The notes: generated by a model from the letters alone, not told the origin. Counted from the first letter of the stretch, positions 42,119 through 51,373 are shown. The stretch is DNA of 64,000 nt from Halothiobacillus sp045689735 (GCF_045689735.1 NZ_CP142685.1:1240001-1304000), one strand, 5' to 3'. Program-made: numbers and translations.

Positions 42119-44320
42119 TTACGCCATCTCGACCGGATCGACATCTATGGACCAACGCAGTCCGGCCAGACGGCGCTGGGGAAACGCCGCATCCAGGCCA
42201 TGCAAGGCGGTTTGCAATGTCGGGCGATCTGGCGCCAGCAACAGTAACTGGAACCGATACCGCCCCGCACGCCGCGCCAACACCGCAGGCACAGGCCCCC
42301 ATACGGCCAGCATGGGGTATGAGGAGGCAAGCCAATCGGCCATCTTCGTCAAGATCGCCGCGACGGCCTCGGCATCGAGTCCATCGGCGCGCAGCAAAGC
42401 GGCGGGTTGTACGGGCGGCAAACCGGCGGCAGCCCGCTCAGCCAGTAGTTGCTCGGCATATTGGCCATAGCCGTCCCGCAATAGACGCTGCAGCCCCGGA
42501 TGATCCGGCTGGTGGGTTTGAATCAACACCTCGCCTAGACGATCCGCCCGCCCCGCTCGACCGGCCACCTGAATCAACTGCTGAGCAAATCGCTCGGGCG
42601 CGCGAAAGTCGCTGGCGAACAAGGCTTGATCCGCATCCACCACCGCCACCAGCGTGACCCCCGGAAAATCGTGTCCCTTGACCAGCAATTGCGTCCCCAC
42701 GATCAACTGCGCCTGCCCCGAAGCAATCCGCGCCAAACGACGGTCCAGCTCCCCCACCCGCAGCAACGCATCCCGATCCAACCGCTCGATCCCGGCACCG
42801 GGAAACAGTCCGGTCAACGCATCTTCCAACTGTTCCGTCCCCAGTCCCACTGCCGACAAAGGCGCTGCACAAGCAGGACAGTGCGCGGGAACCGCTTGCT
42901 CGTGGCCGCAGTGATGACAGCGCAAACGCCCCGCCCGACGATGCCAGGTCATAAATGCATCGCAGTGGGGACAATCTGCCACCCAGCCACAGGCGTGGCA
43001 CAAGAGACTTTGAGCATAACCGCGCCGATTGAGGAACAGCATGACCTGTCCACCGGCCTGCCAATGGCGTTCGATCGCTGCCCGCAGATCGAGCGACAAC
43101 CCCGCGTGCATGGGTTGATGGCGCACATCGAGCAGGCGCATGCGGGGCATCACCGCCCCGGCGCGCGCGCGCGCGGGCAATTCCAGCCCACGGTACCGAC
43201 CCAAAGAACGATTGCGCCACGATTCCAGCGAAGGCGTCGCTGAACCCAACACGACGGGCACAGCCAAATCCCGTGCGCGCCAGATGACCACATCGCGCGC
43301 GTGATAGCCCAGACCCTCCTGCTGTTTGAACGAGGCATCGTGTTCCTCATCAACCACGATGAGTCGTAGCGCCATCATCGGCTGGAACACGGCCGAACGC
43401 GTCCCGATCACCACGCGCGCCTGCCCGGTTCGCGCCGCCTGCCAGGCACGCAGTCGCTCGCCCTCGGCAAGGCCGGAATGCAGCACCGCCGGCACCAAGC
43501 CCAAGCGCGCGGAAAATCGGGCAACCAGTTGCGGTGTCAAGCCTATTTCCGGCACCAAAACCAGCGCCTGACCCCCTTCACGCACGACCTGCGCGATCAG
43601 CGCCAGATACACCTCAGTTTTGCCGCTGCCCGTCACCCCATCGAGCAGCCATACGCCGAATTCTGCCCGCGCCGACCACACCGCATCCACCGCCGCCTGC
43701 TGTGCGGCATTCAGTTGCACCGCAGCATGCGCCGGAGAGGGCAAGGCTTCGTCCCAGCGACCTTCAGCCTGCACGGTCTTTCGGCTGACCCAACCCAACG
43801 CCAGCAAGCGATTGCGCGTCGCATTGGGTACAGCCGGCAAATCCTCGCTGGCAAGCGCCACGCCCCGATCAGCCGCCGACCATAAAGCCGCCAGAAACAG
43901 CCGCTGCTGGGCACCCCGAATCTGCCCCGAATCCAACGCCGCCCGCCCCGCCGGGGTCAAGAACCAAAGAATCTGCTGTGGAACCTGGCCTTGCCGCAAT
44001 GCCGGTGGAAACGCCGCCAGCACATAATCCCCCAAGGGGGCGTGGTAGTAATCGGCCGCCCAGGCCAGGCAACGCAAATCATGCGCCCGCAACAGCGGAT
44101 AAGGATCCAGCACCGCATCCACCGCTTTGATTTCGAAGTCTCCCTCGGGCTCGTGCGTGATCTGCCATAACACCCCGACGACCGAACGCCGCCGCCCCAA
44201 GGGCACCTGTACCCGCGCGCCAGCCTGAGCACTGGCCGGTGCCCGATAAGTCAGCAGCATCCGCATGGGGCCTGGCAAGGCCACCGTCCAACATGCCGTC
44301 AGTGCATGATCTAATTCCAT
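42119..44320 (-). CDS. priA: primosomal protein N' (replication restart helicase)
   Basis: 733 residues. The N-terminal DNA-binding domain is followed by a DEXH helicase core: Walker A GVTGSGKTEVYL, the motif II region IVVDEEHDASFKQQEG and motif III LGSATPSLESW. The zinc-binding insert has paired cysteines (LCHACGWVADCPHCDAF and CHHCGHEQAVPAHCPAC), and the C-terminus ends DVDPVEMA. It reloads the replisome at stalled forks. The start is the first ATG, MELDHAL. Confidence 0.97.
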   Translation of the reverse strand: MELDHALTACWTVALPGPMRMLLTYRAPASAQAGARVQVPLGRRRSVVGVLWQITHEPEGDFEIKAVDAVLDPYPLLRAHDLRCLAWAADYYHAPLGDYVLAAFPPALRQGQVPQQILWFLTPAGRAALDSGQIRGAQQRLFLAALWSAADRGVALASEDLPAVPNATRNRLLALGWVSRKTVQAEGRWDEALPSPAHAAVQLNAAQQAAVDAVWSARAEFGVWLLDGVTGSGKTEVYLALIAQVVREGGQALVLVPEIGLTPQLVARFSARLGLVPAVLHSGLAEGERLRAWQAARTGQARVVIGTRSAVFQPMMALRLIVVDEEHDASFKQQEGLGYHARDVVIWRARDLAVPVVLGSATPSLESWRNRSLGRYRGLELPARARAGAVMPRMRLLDVRHQPMHAGLSLDLRAAIERHWQAGGQVMLFLNRRGYAQSLLCHACGWVADCPHCDAFMTWHRRAGRLRCHHCGHEQAVPAHCPACAAPLSAVGLGTEQLEDALTGLFPGAGIERLDRDALLRVGELDRRLARIASGQAQLIVGTQLLVKGHDFPGVTLVAVVDADQALFASDFRAPERFAQQLIQVAGRAGRADRLGEVLIQTHQPDHPGLQRLLRDGYGQYAEQLLAERAAAGLPPVQPAALLRADGLDAEAVAAILTKMADWLASSYPMLAVWGPVPAVLARRAGRYRFQLLLLAPDRPTLQTALHGLDAAFPQRRLAGLRWSIDVDPVEMA

Positions 44321-44407
44321 TGCGCCTCATCACATTCTCGGGAAACTCTGCTGAAATCCGCAGTTGCCCCAATCAACCCCTGCGGCAGCCATCATGCCGC
44401 GTTACGG

Positions 44408-44436
44408 TTGACAATACCGCATTGGCTCCGGATAAT
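44408..44436 (+). promoter_or_regulatory. sigma-70 promoter of the tRNA-Gly/tRNA-Cys pair
   Basis: Consensus TTGACA (44408-44413), a 17-base spacer and GATAAT (44431-44436). A GC-rich discriminator (CCTGCGCC) follows, as expected for stable RNA genes under stringent control by the ppGpp that RelA makes. Confidence 0.85.
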
Positions 44437-44449
44437 CCTGCGCCTGTTT

Positions 44450-44525
44450 GCGGGAATAGCTCAGCTGGTAGAGCGCAACCTTGCCAAGGTTGAGGTCGCG
44501 AGTTCGAACCTCGTTTCCCGCTCCA
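44450..44525 (+). tRNA. tRNA-Gly, anticodon GCC
   Basis: 76 bases. Acceptor GCGGGAA / TTCCCGC, D-arm with GCTCAGCTGGTAGAGC, anticodon stem CAACC / GGTTG with loop TTGCCAA (GCC), T-arm with TTCGAAC, encoded TCCA. Five bases before tRNA-Cys in the same transcript. Confidence 0.97.
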
Positions 44526-44530
44526 TACCC

Positions 44531-44604
44531 GGCTGGATGTCAGAGTGGTTATGTCGCGGATTGCAAATCCGTTTACCTCGGTTCGATTCCGGGTCCAGCC
44601 TCCA
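44531..44604 (+). tRNA. tRNA-Cys, anticodon GCA
   Basis: 74 bases. Acceptor GGCTGGA / TCCAGCC, anticodon loop ATTGCAAAT around GCA, T-loop TTCGATT, encoded TCCA end. Confidence 0.96.
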
Positions 44605-44621
44605 AATACCGAAAACAACAG

Positions 44622-44643
44622 ACCCGCCGCGCGCGGGTTTTTT
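44622..44643 (+). terminator. terminator of the tRNA-Gly/tRNA-Cys transcript
   Basis: Stem ACCCGC / GCGGGT followed by T6, 18 bases past tRNA-Cys. Confidence 0.85.
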
Positions 44644-44732
44644 GTTGCCCGAATCCTGCCCAAAATGTCATTGGCTATCACCAAGGGCGCCTCGAAAAGA
44701 TCCGAACAACCCGGCTCACGCGGTCTGCGCGC

Positions 44733-45647
44733 TCACACCGATGAACGCAAGCCTTTGTCTACGCGCCAATCTGGCAGGACACTAAGCAACAGCCCGGCAA
44801 ACACAATCGCCCCGCCGAGCCACTGCCCAGGGGTGGGCATCTGACCAAAACCCATGGCCGACAGCATGGCAAACACAGGCACGAGGTTCATGAATAATGC
44901 CGTACGCCCCGCGCCGAGCGCGGCAATGCCAGTATTCCAAAACAGATAAGCCAATACGGTACCAAACACGATCATCACGATCATCGCCCAGCCTGCCGTG
45001 GGTGACAGATTGACCGGGACGGGCGAGCTCATGGCCGCGACACCCAAGAGCACGAGCGCGCCAGCCGTCACGACAAACGCCGTATTCACCGGCGCAGAGA
45101 CGGATTTCGGCATCAGCAACCGGGTCAGGACATTATAAAAAGCCCAGCACACATCGGCTGCCAGCATCAGGGCATCCCCAGGAACCAGAGAGAGTGTAAA
45201 CAAACGCCCCAAATGCCCCTCGGTGATGACCACCAGCACCCCCGCCAAGGCAACCGGCAAGGCCAGTAACCGTTGCCAACCGGGATGTTCACCTAAAACC
45301 ATCCAGGCTAGAAAAGTCGTGAGCAGTGGATTCGTCGCCATAATCAATGCTGCGGTATCTGCCGAGGCCGTACGCATGGCTTCAAAAAACAGCAGGTTAA
45401 AGCCACTGATCCCAATGATCCCGAGCAATAGATAACGCCAAGCGTTCGATCGCAGCACCAGCCAAAGCCGCGGGGTTGCCGGCATCATCACGACCCAGAC
45501 CAGCAAAATGACCGCCGCGCCGCCAAAACGCCAGGCAGCCGAACCGGTGGGGGAAAAATCGGTCAGCACAAATCCCGCCAGTACGAAATTCAGCCCCCAA
45601 AAAACCGTCGCCAACAACAAAAGACCATATACCCCAAACACGCGCAT
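44733..45647 (-). CDS. EamA-family (drug/metabolite) transporter
   Basis: 304 residues with ten hydrophobic segments arranged as two five-helix EamA repeats. The first holds LLLATVFWGLNFVLAG and EAMRTASADTAALIMATNPLLTTFLAW; the second holds ADVCWAFYNVLTRLL and AYLFWNTGIAALGAGRTALFMNLVPVFAML. AGGAG lies 7 bases before the start. Members export amino acids, nucleosides or other metabolites; the substrate cannot be told. Stands alone. Confidence 0.88.
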   Translation of the reverse strand: MRVFGVYGLLLLATVFWGLNFVLAGFVLTDFSPTGSAAWRFGGAAVILLVWVVMMPATPRLWLVLRSNAWRYLLLGIIGISGFNLLFFEAMRTASADTAALIMATNPLLTTFLAWMVLGEHPGWQRLLALPVALAGVLVVITEGHLGRLFTLSLVPGDALMLAADVCWAFYNVLTRLLMPKSVSAPVNTAFVVTAGALVLLGVAAMSSPVPVNLSPTAGWAMIVMIVFGTVLAYLFWNTGIAALGAGRTALFMNLVPVFAMLSAMGFGQMPTPGQWLGGAIVFAGLLLSVLPDWRVDKGLRSSV

Positions 45648-46058
45648 TGACTACTCCTGGGGTTAACCCATCCCCATACAATCGGCACTTGGCTAACCAA
45701 ATGATTTATATAAAAACGCAGAGCCAATCCGCTCTACCTATTCGGGACATGCTGTCCCCCGCGACAACGATAAAATGCGTTGAATGGCGTTTCCCTATGC
45801 GCCCGAGACCCACGCCGAAAAATCACTTGGCCTCACCCAACGAAATCAGGCTGCGCGGGATGCCCATAGAATAGATCGGTATAAAAAACCAATGGAACCG
45901 TCGGATCACCGCCCTCCGGCAGAACCAACCTACCGTGCATCACGAAACCATCGAGAAACGAACAAACTCAGGCAACACAATAGTGCAAAGCTTGCCTGTC
46001 TGACGGCTCTTACCGCACAATCACTAAAATTTTTCAGGTTGATTGACGAGACGCCCTC
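45648..46058. other. 411-base non-coding region
   Basis: Lies between the divergent EamA gene and the cyclic-nucleotide-binding gene. A GGTTAACCC palindrome sits about 10 bases from the EamA start. AT-rich patches occur at about 45705-45720 and 46020-46040. Short open frames here lack ribosome sites and family resemblance. No recognised operator; nothing else seen. Confidence 0.4.
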
Positions 46059-46538
46059 ATGACCATCCAAGGCCACGATCTACAAAACACCATTCTTGGG
46101 CGAGAACTCAGTCCAGAGCAGTGCCAAATTCTGGCCGGGATTTGTGGTACGAAATCTATCGCGAATGGTCAGCTCTTGTTTGCGCAAGGCACCCGCAGCG
46201 ATGCCTTGTTCGTGGTCACTGAAGGCCGTTTTGCGGTCAGCCGGGACACCGGGCGCGGGTTTAGTGACACGGTGCATCTGTTGGCACCGGGCGAACTCGC
46301 GGGCGAGTCCGGTTTTCTGGATGGTTCACCACACAGCGCCACCCTGCGCGCAGTGGGCGACGCCACGGTGCTGACGATTGAACGGGCACAATTTGAAGCC
46401 ATGCTGATCGACCACCCCATCATCGTCTATAAGGTCATGCGGGCGATTGTTTATAGCATCCGGGAAATCACCCGCCGCATGTCTCAGCAACACCAGCAGA
46501 TGCTGCAATATATCAATCAGGGTTGTGGGCGTTATTAA
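46059..46538 (+). CDS. stand-alone cyclic-nucleotide-binding (Crp/Fnr-like) domain protein
   Basis: 159 residues. One CRP-type beta-barrel: LFAQGTRSDALFVVTEGRFAVSR, then the phosphate-binding-cassette region LLAPGELAGESGFLDGSPHSATLRA. A long C-terminal helix follows (VYKVMRAIVYSIREITRRMSQQHQQML). There is no helix-turn-helix after it, so it is not a transcription factor of the usual kind. GELAGES...SATLRA resembles a cAMP-binding cassette but the ligand is unknown. The end helix may dimerise it. Confidence 0.75.
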   Translation: MTIQGHDLQNTILGRELSPEQCQILAGICGTKSIANGQLLFAQGTRSDALFVVTEGRFAVSRDTGRGFSDTVHLLAPGELAGESGFLDGSPHSATLRAVGDATVLTIERAQFEAMLIDHPIIVYKVMRAIVYSIREITRRMSQQHQQMLQYINQGCGRY

Positions 46539-46821
46539 GGCACCTCGAAAAGGCTTCATCGCCTGCGCTCACTTCAGAGCTATTGCGCTTCCGTGCGCGG
46601 AAGCTGCACTGCTTCTCCCAGTCCTGACTCGCACATGGGCGAGCAGTTTGGGCGGATGGATCACAGGTGTGTTTGGATTCAATGTGGAAAGCTTCCATTA
46701 AGGGACTAAACTATAAATATCAATTTATTAGGAATAATAGGCCATGTTATCCACCTTTCGGCATTGTGAATATACATCTGTTTCAGTCTCTACTTAATGT
46801 TAGCTTTTTCTAGGGATGCCA
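46539..46821. repeat. intergenic repeat-bearing segment
   Basis: 283 bases with no gene. It begins with GGCACCTCGAAAA (46539-46551), the same 13 bases as the end of the inverted-repeat element at 16072, and contains a hairpin GCTTCC / GGAAGC near 46590. The second half, 46700-46810, is AT-rich and must hold the promoter of the next gene. It looks like a decayed copy of a mobile element end. Confidence 0.4.
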
Positions 46822-47763
46822 ATGAAGCTCGGAAAACTCAAAAAGATTGATTTGCGCGAGTACTGGAAACATGAGGCTTTAGATTTCACGCGCTGGCTTG
46901 CCGAACCAGAAAATCTCGATGACCTAGGGGACGAAATCGGTCTTGATATTGAGCTTATTCAAACTGAGGCTGGCGTAGGTCGTTTCAGTGCTGATATTCT
47001 TGCGCAGGAAGAAACTACGGGACGCAAGATTGTCATTGAAAATCAGCTTGAAACAACCGACCACAGTCACCTTGGACAGATTCTCACCTACGCTGCTGGC
47101 ATAGAGGCCGAATACATCGTCTGGATCGTTAAGGATGTCAGAGATGAGCACAAACAGGCGGTGGATTGGCTGAACGAGCATACCGATGAGAAGTTAAACT
47201 TTTTCTTGGTTCGTATTGAACTTTGGCAAATTGGCTCATCTGATCCAGCACCCAAATTTGTTATCATCTCCCGCCCGAACGATTGGACAAAGTCTGTCCG
47301 CGGCTCTGTTCATGACCAGTCGGAACTATCGGACACCAAATTACTTCAGCTTGAGTTTTGGCAACAGCTCCGTGATTTCGCAGCTGCAAGCAAACCCCCA
47401 CTAAAACTGCGCACACCTCGTGCCCAACATTGGTACGACGTTGCTATTGGCCGCTCCGATTGTCATGTCACATTGACAACCCTGACTGCGGAAAACCAGG
47501 TAGGTTGCGAGATATATATCCCGAACTCAAAAGAGCTCTTCAAAGCTTTTTATTCCAATAAAGAAGCCATAGAAAAAGCTTTGGAAATTGATGATCTATC
47601 TTGGCAAGAGTTACCCGATAAAAAGGCGAGCCGCATCAGAGCATTTCACGAGTTCGATTTCGCAAGCCAGCAGCGCGAGGAAGCATTTACTTGGCTTGTA
47701 CAAACATCCAATAAATTCAAGAGCGTTTTTTCAAAACCATGGCCACTACAAAGTCAAAGCTAA
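46822..47763 (+). CDS. DUF4268 protein, PD-(D/E)XK nuclease-like
   Basis: About 313 residues; ATG 46822 is preferred because AGGG lies 6 bases before it, although ATG 46816 is in frame. The N-terminal third reads like a restriction-endonuclease-fold core: FSADILAQEE, then VIENQLETTDHSHLGQILTYAAG, with Asp, Glu and Gln where D..ExK is usual. The C-terminal half, with FWQQLRDFA and a YDVAIGRSD segment, is the DUF4268 domain. Such proteins turn up in defence-like and mobile regions; activity is unproven. Base use is clearly more AT-rich than neighbouring genes, suggesting recent transfer. Confidence 0.72.
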   Translation: MKLGKLKKIDLREYWKHEALDFTRWLAEPENLDDLGDEIGLDIELIQTEAGVGRFSADILAQEETTGRKIVIENQLETTDHSHLGQILTYAAGIEAEYIVWIVKDVRDEHKQAVDWLNEHTDEKLNFFLVRIELWQIGSSDPAPKFVIISRPNDWTKSVRGSVHDQSELSDTKLLQLEFWQQLRDFAAASKPPLKLRTPRAQHWYDVAIGRSDCHVTLTTLTAENQVGCEIYIPNSKELFKAFYSNKEAIEKALEIDDLSWQELPDKKASRIRAFHEFDFASQQREEAFTWLVQTSNKFKSVFSKPWPLQSQS

Positions 47764-47942
47764 CATGGCGGTCAGGCGGGACGCACCAAAAAGCGGCACG
47801 CCCCTTACTTTTAAGTTAGCCTCACCGATGAACAGGAGAACATCAGGTGGGTACCCCCAATTTTTAGCGGAGCCCAAAAGTAGGGTTTACGCGGCCATGA
47901 GAGCCGCTTGCCTCATTGGCTTTTCTGGGTAGATTCACGCGA
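47764..47942. other. intergenic region, possible mobile-element remnant
   Basis: 179 bases. The stretch around 47845-47930 (GGGTACCCCCAATTTTTAG, AAAAGTAGGG, ending GGCTTTTCTGGG) has the look of a degraded insertion-sequence end, but I cannot name a family and no complete frame survives. Confidence 0.25.
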
Positions 47943-49160
47943 TCAATTCATCTGCTCCGCCCAGTTGACCGCCTCGACATACAACTGTGGCGCTACGGCA
48001 TTGAGCTGTTCCGTCACTTCGTCGCCTTCTAGCCAGACGCCGCGCTCGTAAAAAATCACATATTCCAGAATTTCCCCCAAGGAGCCTTCCCGGCTGACCA
48101 AGGCGCTGGCGATGCTGTCCGAAAGCGGCAATTCGTCGACGATTTGTCGGATCGGTTGGTCATAAAACGCATCCAGGGTGGAAAATAGCCCCACCATAAA
48201 CGCGGACGGGGGGCTGGCCATCCCGGTTTTCTTCGCCAGCAATTCCGCGAAGCGCGCGCGAATCATGGCGGTTTTGATGAGTGCCGGCGGTTTGCCGTCC
48301 ACCCCCGTCAGTGCGGAGAGATACACCATACTACGGATCGTATTCAGGCCGAGCATACGCACCGCATCGGCCACAGACTCGACCTTACGACGCATGCCGA
48401 TGGCGGCTGAGTTCACCAGACGCAGCAGGCGGTAGGTCAACGCGAGGTCGGTGTTGATTTTTTCGGTGACCGCATCCATGGCGACATTTTCGTCTTGCAG
48501 CAGGATCAGCAGGCTCAGCAGGTTCGCTTTGTTCGCGCGGATGGATTGACGAATGATCATTTCCGGGCGTGCATAAAAATGCCCTTGGAAGAAATCCACG
48601 CCGGCTGCTTTCAGCAGTTCAAAATCCGACCATTCCTCGACCTTTTCAGCCACCACTTTCAGGCCGGCGGCATGGGCTTTTTCAACCGTCTGCGCGATTT
48701 TCTCCGCCCCTTCACTGAGCACATCCAGCTTCACATAATGGGCAGCCGCGACGCAGGGGAGGCTCAAATCATCCGCAGGAAAATCATCGAGCGCCAAGCG
48801 GAAACCGGACGCCTTGAGCGCATTCATGGCGCCCGCCGTGGACTCGTTACACTCCACCGTTTCAAGAATTTCGAGCACCAACTGGCGGGAAGAGATGCCT
48901 TTGAGCACTTCGTTGAACAGAAGTTTGAGCGGCACATTGACAAAGGCCTGCTGGGTTCCCACCAGGATATCCAGGCCGATTTCCGTCAAAGCATTAATGA
49001 CCACGGAAGCCGTGGCCTGATTCGAATTGCTGATACGGGCGACCTGATCGACATCCTGCGCACGGTAGAGCAGTTCGTAGCCCATCGTGACCAAATCTCG
49101 ATCAACGATTGGCTGCCGCGCCAACCGAATATGCTGAATCAATCCCGGTGTCGTCTGCAT
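47943..49160 (-). CDS. HDOD-domain protein with a degenerate EAL domain
   Basis: 405 residues. An EAL-like domain (about 10-205) is followed by an HDOD domain (about 205-400), the YuxH/CdgJ arrangement. The EAL signature is lost (YELLYRA), and the metal/catalytic motifs are altered (LDDFPADDL, VVAEKVEEW), so it is probably not a working phosphodiesterase and may bind c-di-GMP or a partner. HDOD has TDLALTYRLLRLVNSAAIGMRRKV and the typical AVRMLGLNTIRSMV. Cytoplasmic; third c-di-GMP-type gene in the window. Alone, 74 bases from the end of pnp. Confidence 0.85.
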   Translation of the reverse strand: MQTTPGLIQHIRLARQPIVDRDLVTMGYELLYRAQDVDQVARISNSNQATASVVINALTEIGLDILVGTQQAFVNVPLKLLFNEVLKGISSRQLVLEILETVECNESTAGAMNALKASGFRLALDDFPADDLSLPCVAAAHYVKLDVLSEGAEKIAQTVEKAHAAGLKVVAEKVEEWSDFELLKAAGVDFFQGHFYARPEMIIRQSIRANKANLLSLLILLQDENVAMDAVTEKINTDLALTYRLLRLVNSAAIGMRRKVESVADAVRMLGLNTIRSMVYLSALTGVDGKPPALIKTAMIRARFAELLAKKTGMASPPSAFMVGLFSTLDAFYDQPIRQIVDELPLSDSIASALVSREGSLGEILEYVIFYERGVWLEGDEVTEQLNAVAPQLYVEAVNWAEQMN

Positions 49161-49234
49161 ATACTCAACCCGTCGTTGCCTGCTTCTTACCCGTTAAGAT
49201 AACCCAAGCCGCTGGATCCTGCGAATGCGGCTGA

Positions 49235-51313
49235 TTATTCCGGAAGCCCCTTCATGGATAACCGCATCCGCCCCTGTTTATCGAGCTCCAGCAAGACGAC
49301 CCGCACGGTATCCCCTTCGTGGAGCACATCGGCAACGCGCTCGATGCGCTCATCGCTGATCTGGGAAATATGCACTAGCCCATCCCGACCCGGCAGGATA
49401 TTCACGAAGGCGCCAAAATCCACGATCCGCACGACTTTGCCTTCATAGACCTTGCCCACTTCGGGATCAATCGCAATCGCCTCGACTCGACGCCGTGCTT
49501 CCGCACCGGCTTCCCCAGAGGGTGCCGTAATGGTGACCTGCCCCTCGTCACTGAGATCGATCTGGGTGCCGGTGTCCCGAGTAATCCCCTGAATCGTCGC
49601 CCCACCCTTGCCAATCACTTCCCGAATCTTTTCCGGGTTAATTTTGAAGCGGATGAATTGGGGCGCATTCGCGGACGGCGTTGCGCGCGGCGCGGGCAGC
49701 GCGGCCTGCATCAACGACAAAATGTGCAAACGGCCAGTTCGCGCCTGTGCCAGTGCCTGCGCCATGATCTCCCGGGTGATCCCCTGAATTTTGATGTCCA
49801 TTTGCAGCGCGGTCACGCCCTCTGCCGTACCGGCGACCTTGAAATCCATATCGCCCAGATGATCCTCGTCGCCCAGAATATCGGTCAGCACGACAAAGCG
49901 ATCCCCTTCCTTGATCAAGCCCATGGCAATGCCGGCAACCGGCGCCGTCAAGGCGACACCCGCATCCATCATCGATAACGACGCCCCGCAGACGCTGGCC
50001 ATCGAGCTCGATCCGTTGGATTCGGTAATTTCCGACACAACCCGCAGTGTGTAAGGCGAATCTTCCGGCTTTGGCAGAACTGCCTTCACGCCGCGCCGCG
50101 CCAAATTGCCATGACCGATTTCACGGCGCTTCGGTGCGCCAAACCGACCGATCTCGCCCACGCTGAAGGGCGGGAAGTTATAGTGAAAAATGAAGCTGTC
50201 CTTGTATTCCCCCACGACCGCGTCGATCAGCTGGGCATCGCGCGCCGAACCGAGCGTCGTGATCACCAGCGCTTGCGTTTCGCCCCGGGTAAACAACGCC
50301 GAACCATGCACACGCGGCAACACACCCGTGCGAATCGTAATCGGCCGCACGGTATGCACATCACGCCCATCGATCCGGGGGACGCCATCGAGTACCCGAC
50401 GACGCACAATCTGAGATTCGATCTGCCCGAACAGCGCCAGAATCTCTTTGGCGGAGACTGAAGAATCCTCGGCGAAAAAGGCAACGGCTTCATCCCGCAA
50501 CGCAGACAATCGTTCATAACGCTGCTGCTTGTCTGCTTGCTGATACGCCGCCTCGACCGCTGCGCCCCAGCGCGCAAGAATCTGATCCGTAACGACCGCA
50601 TTCGGTACCGGGGGCGTCCATGCCATCGTCGGTCGCCCCGCCGCCTGTGCCAGGCGCTCGATCGCAGCCACCGCCGCGCGCGCCGCGTTATGACCGAACA
50701 TCACGGCATCAAGCATCACCGCTTCCGGCAAACATGCTGCTTCCGATTCGACCATCAGCACCGCATCCGCCGTACCCGCCACCACCAGATCCAACCGCGA
50801 ATTCGCCATTGCAGAACGGGCAGGGTTGAGCACAAATTGTTCGTCGATATAACCCACCCGCGCGGCACCCAAGGCAACCGAAAACGGCAATCCGGCCAAG
50901 GCCAGCGCCGCCGATGCCCCCAGCATGGCGGGCACATCGGCCTCGACCTCCGGATCGAGCGACAGCACTTGGGCAATCACCTGCACTTCGTTAAAGAACC
51001 CGTCGGGAAATAGGGGGCGCAACGGACGATCGATCAATCGGGCGATCAGCGTTTCATTCTCGGTCGAACGCCCCTCCCGCTTCATAAATCCGCCGGGAAT
51101 CCGGCCGGCCGCATAAAATTTTTCCTGATATTCGACCGTGAGCGGCAAAAAATCTTGGCCGGGCTCAGGCTGGGATGCGACGACGGCGGTGACCAGCACG
51201 ACGGTATCCCCCATCTGAACCATGACTGCGCCGCTCGCTTGCCGGGCGATTTCCCCCGTCGTCAAACTCACCGGCCAACGGCCATAGTCAAAGCGTTCTG
51301 TTACCACAGCCAC
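49235..51313 (-). CDS. pnp: polyribonucleotide nucleotidyltransferase (PNPase)
   Basis: About 692 residues. Two RNase PH domains joined by a helical domain, then KH (INPEKIREVIGKGGATIQ) and S1 (GKVYEGKVVRIVDFGAFVNILPGRDGLVHISQI). It degrades RNA by phosphorolysis in the degradosome. No ATG fits the N-terminus: an AGAGAGGA ribosome site precedes a GTG at 51313, seven residues before the conserved FDYG, so GTG 51313 is chosen over the TTG at 51331. Follows rpsO across a terminator hairpin, the standard arrangement. Confidence 0.95.
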   Translation of the reverse strand: MAVVTERFDYGRWPVSLTTGEIARQASGAVMVQMGDTVVLVTAVVASQPEPGQDFLPLTVEYQEKFYAAGRIPGGFMKREGRSTENETLIARLIDRPLRPLFPDGFFNEVQVIAQVLSLDPEVEADVPAMLGASAALALAGLPFSVALGAARVGYIDEQFVLNPARSAMANSRLDLVVAGTADAVLMVESEAACLPEAVMLDAVMFGHNAARAAVAAIERLAQAAGRPTMAWTPPVPNAVVTDQILARWGAAVEAAYQQADKQQRYERLSALRDEAVAFFAEDSSVSAKEILALFGQIESQIVRRRVLDGVPRIDGRDVHTVRPITIRTGVLPRVHGSALFTRGETQALVITTLGSARDAQLIDAVVGEYKDSFIFHYNFPPFSVGEIGRFGAPKRREIGHGNLARRGVKAVLPKPEDSPYTLRVVSEITESNGSSSMASVCGASLSMMDAGVALTAPVAGIAMGLIKEGDRFVVLTDILGDEDHLGDMDFKVAGTAEGVTALQMDIKIQGITREIMAQALAQARTGRLHILSLMQAALPAPRATPSANAPQFIRFKINPEKIREVIGKGGATIQGITRDTGTQIDLSDEGQVTITAPSGEAGAEARRRVEAIAIDPEVGKVYEGKVVRIVDFGAFVNILPGRDGLVHISQISDERIERVADVLHEGDTVRVVLLELDKQGRMRLSMKGLPE

Positions 51314-51373
51314 GACATCCTCTCTTTGCAATCAATTACCGCCTGGCCGAATGAACCTGACACCAGAGCGGGT

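Noticed and set aside
45784..46062. 92-codon plus-strand frame before the cyclic-nucleotide-binding gene
   Set aside because: No ribosome site, polar low-complexity sequence and overlap with the next start; probably untranslated leader.
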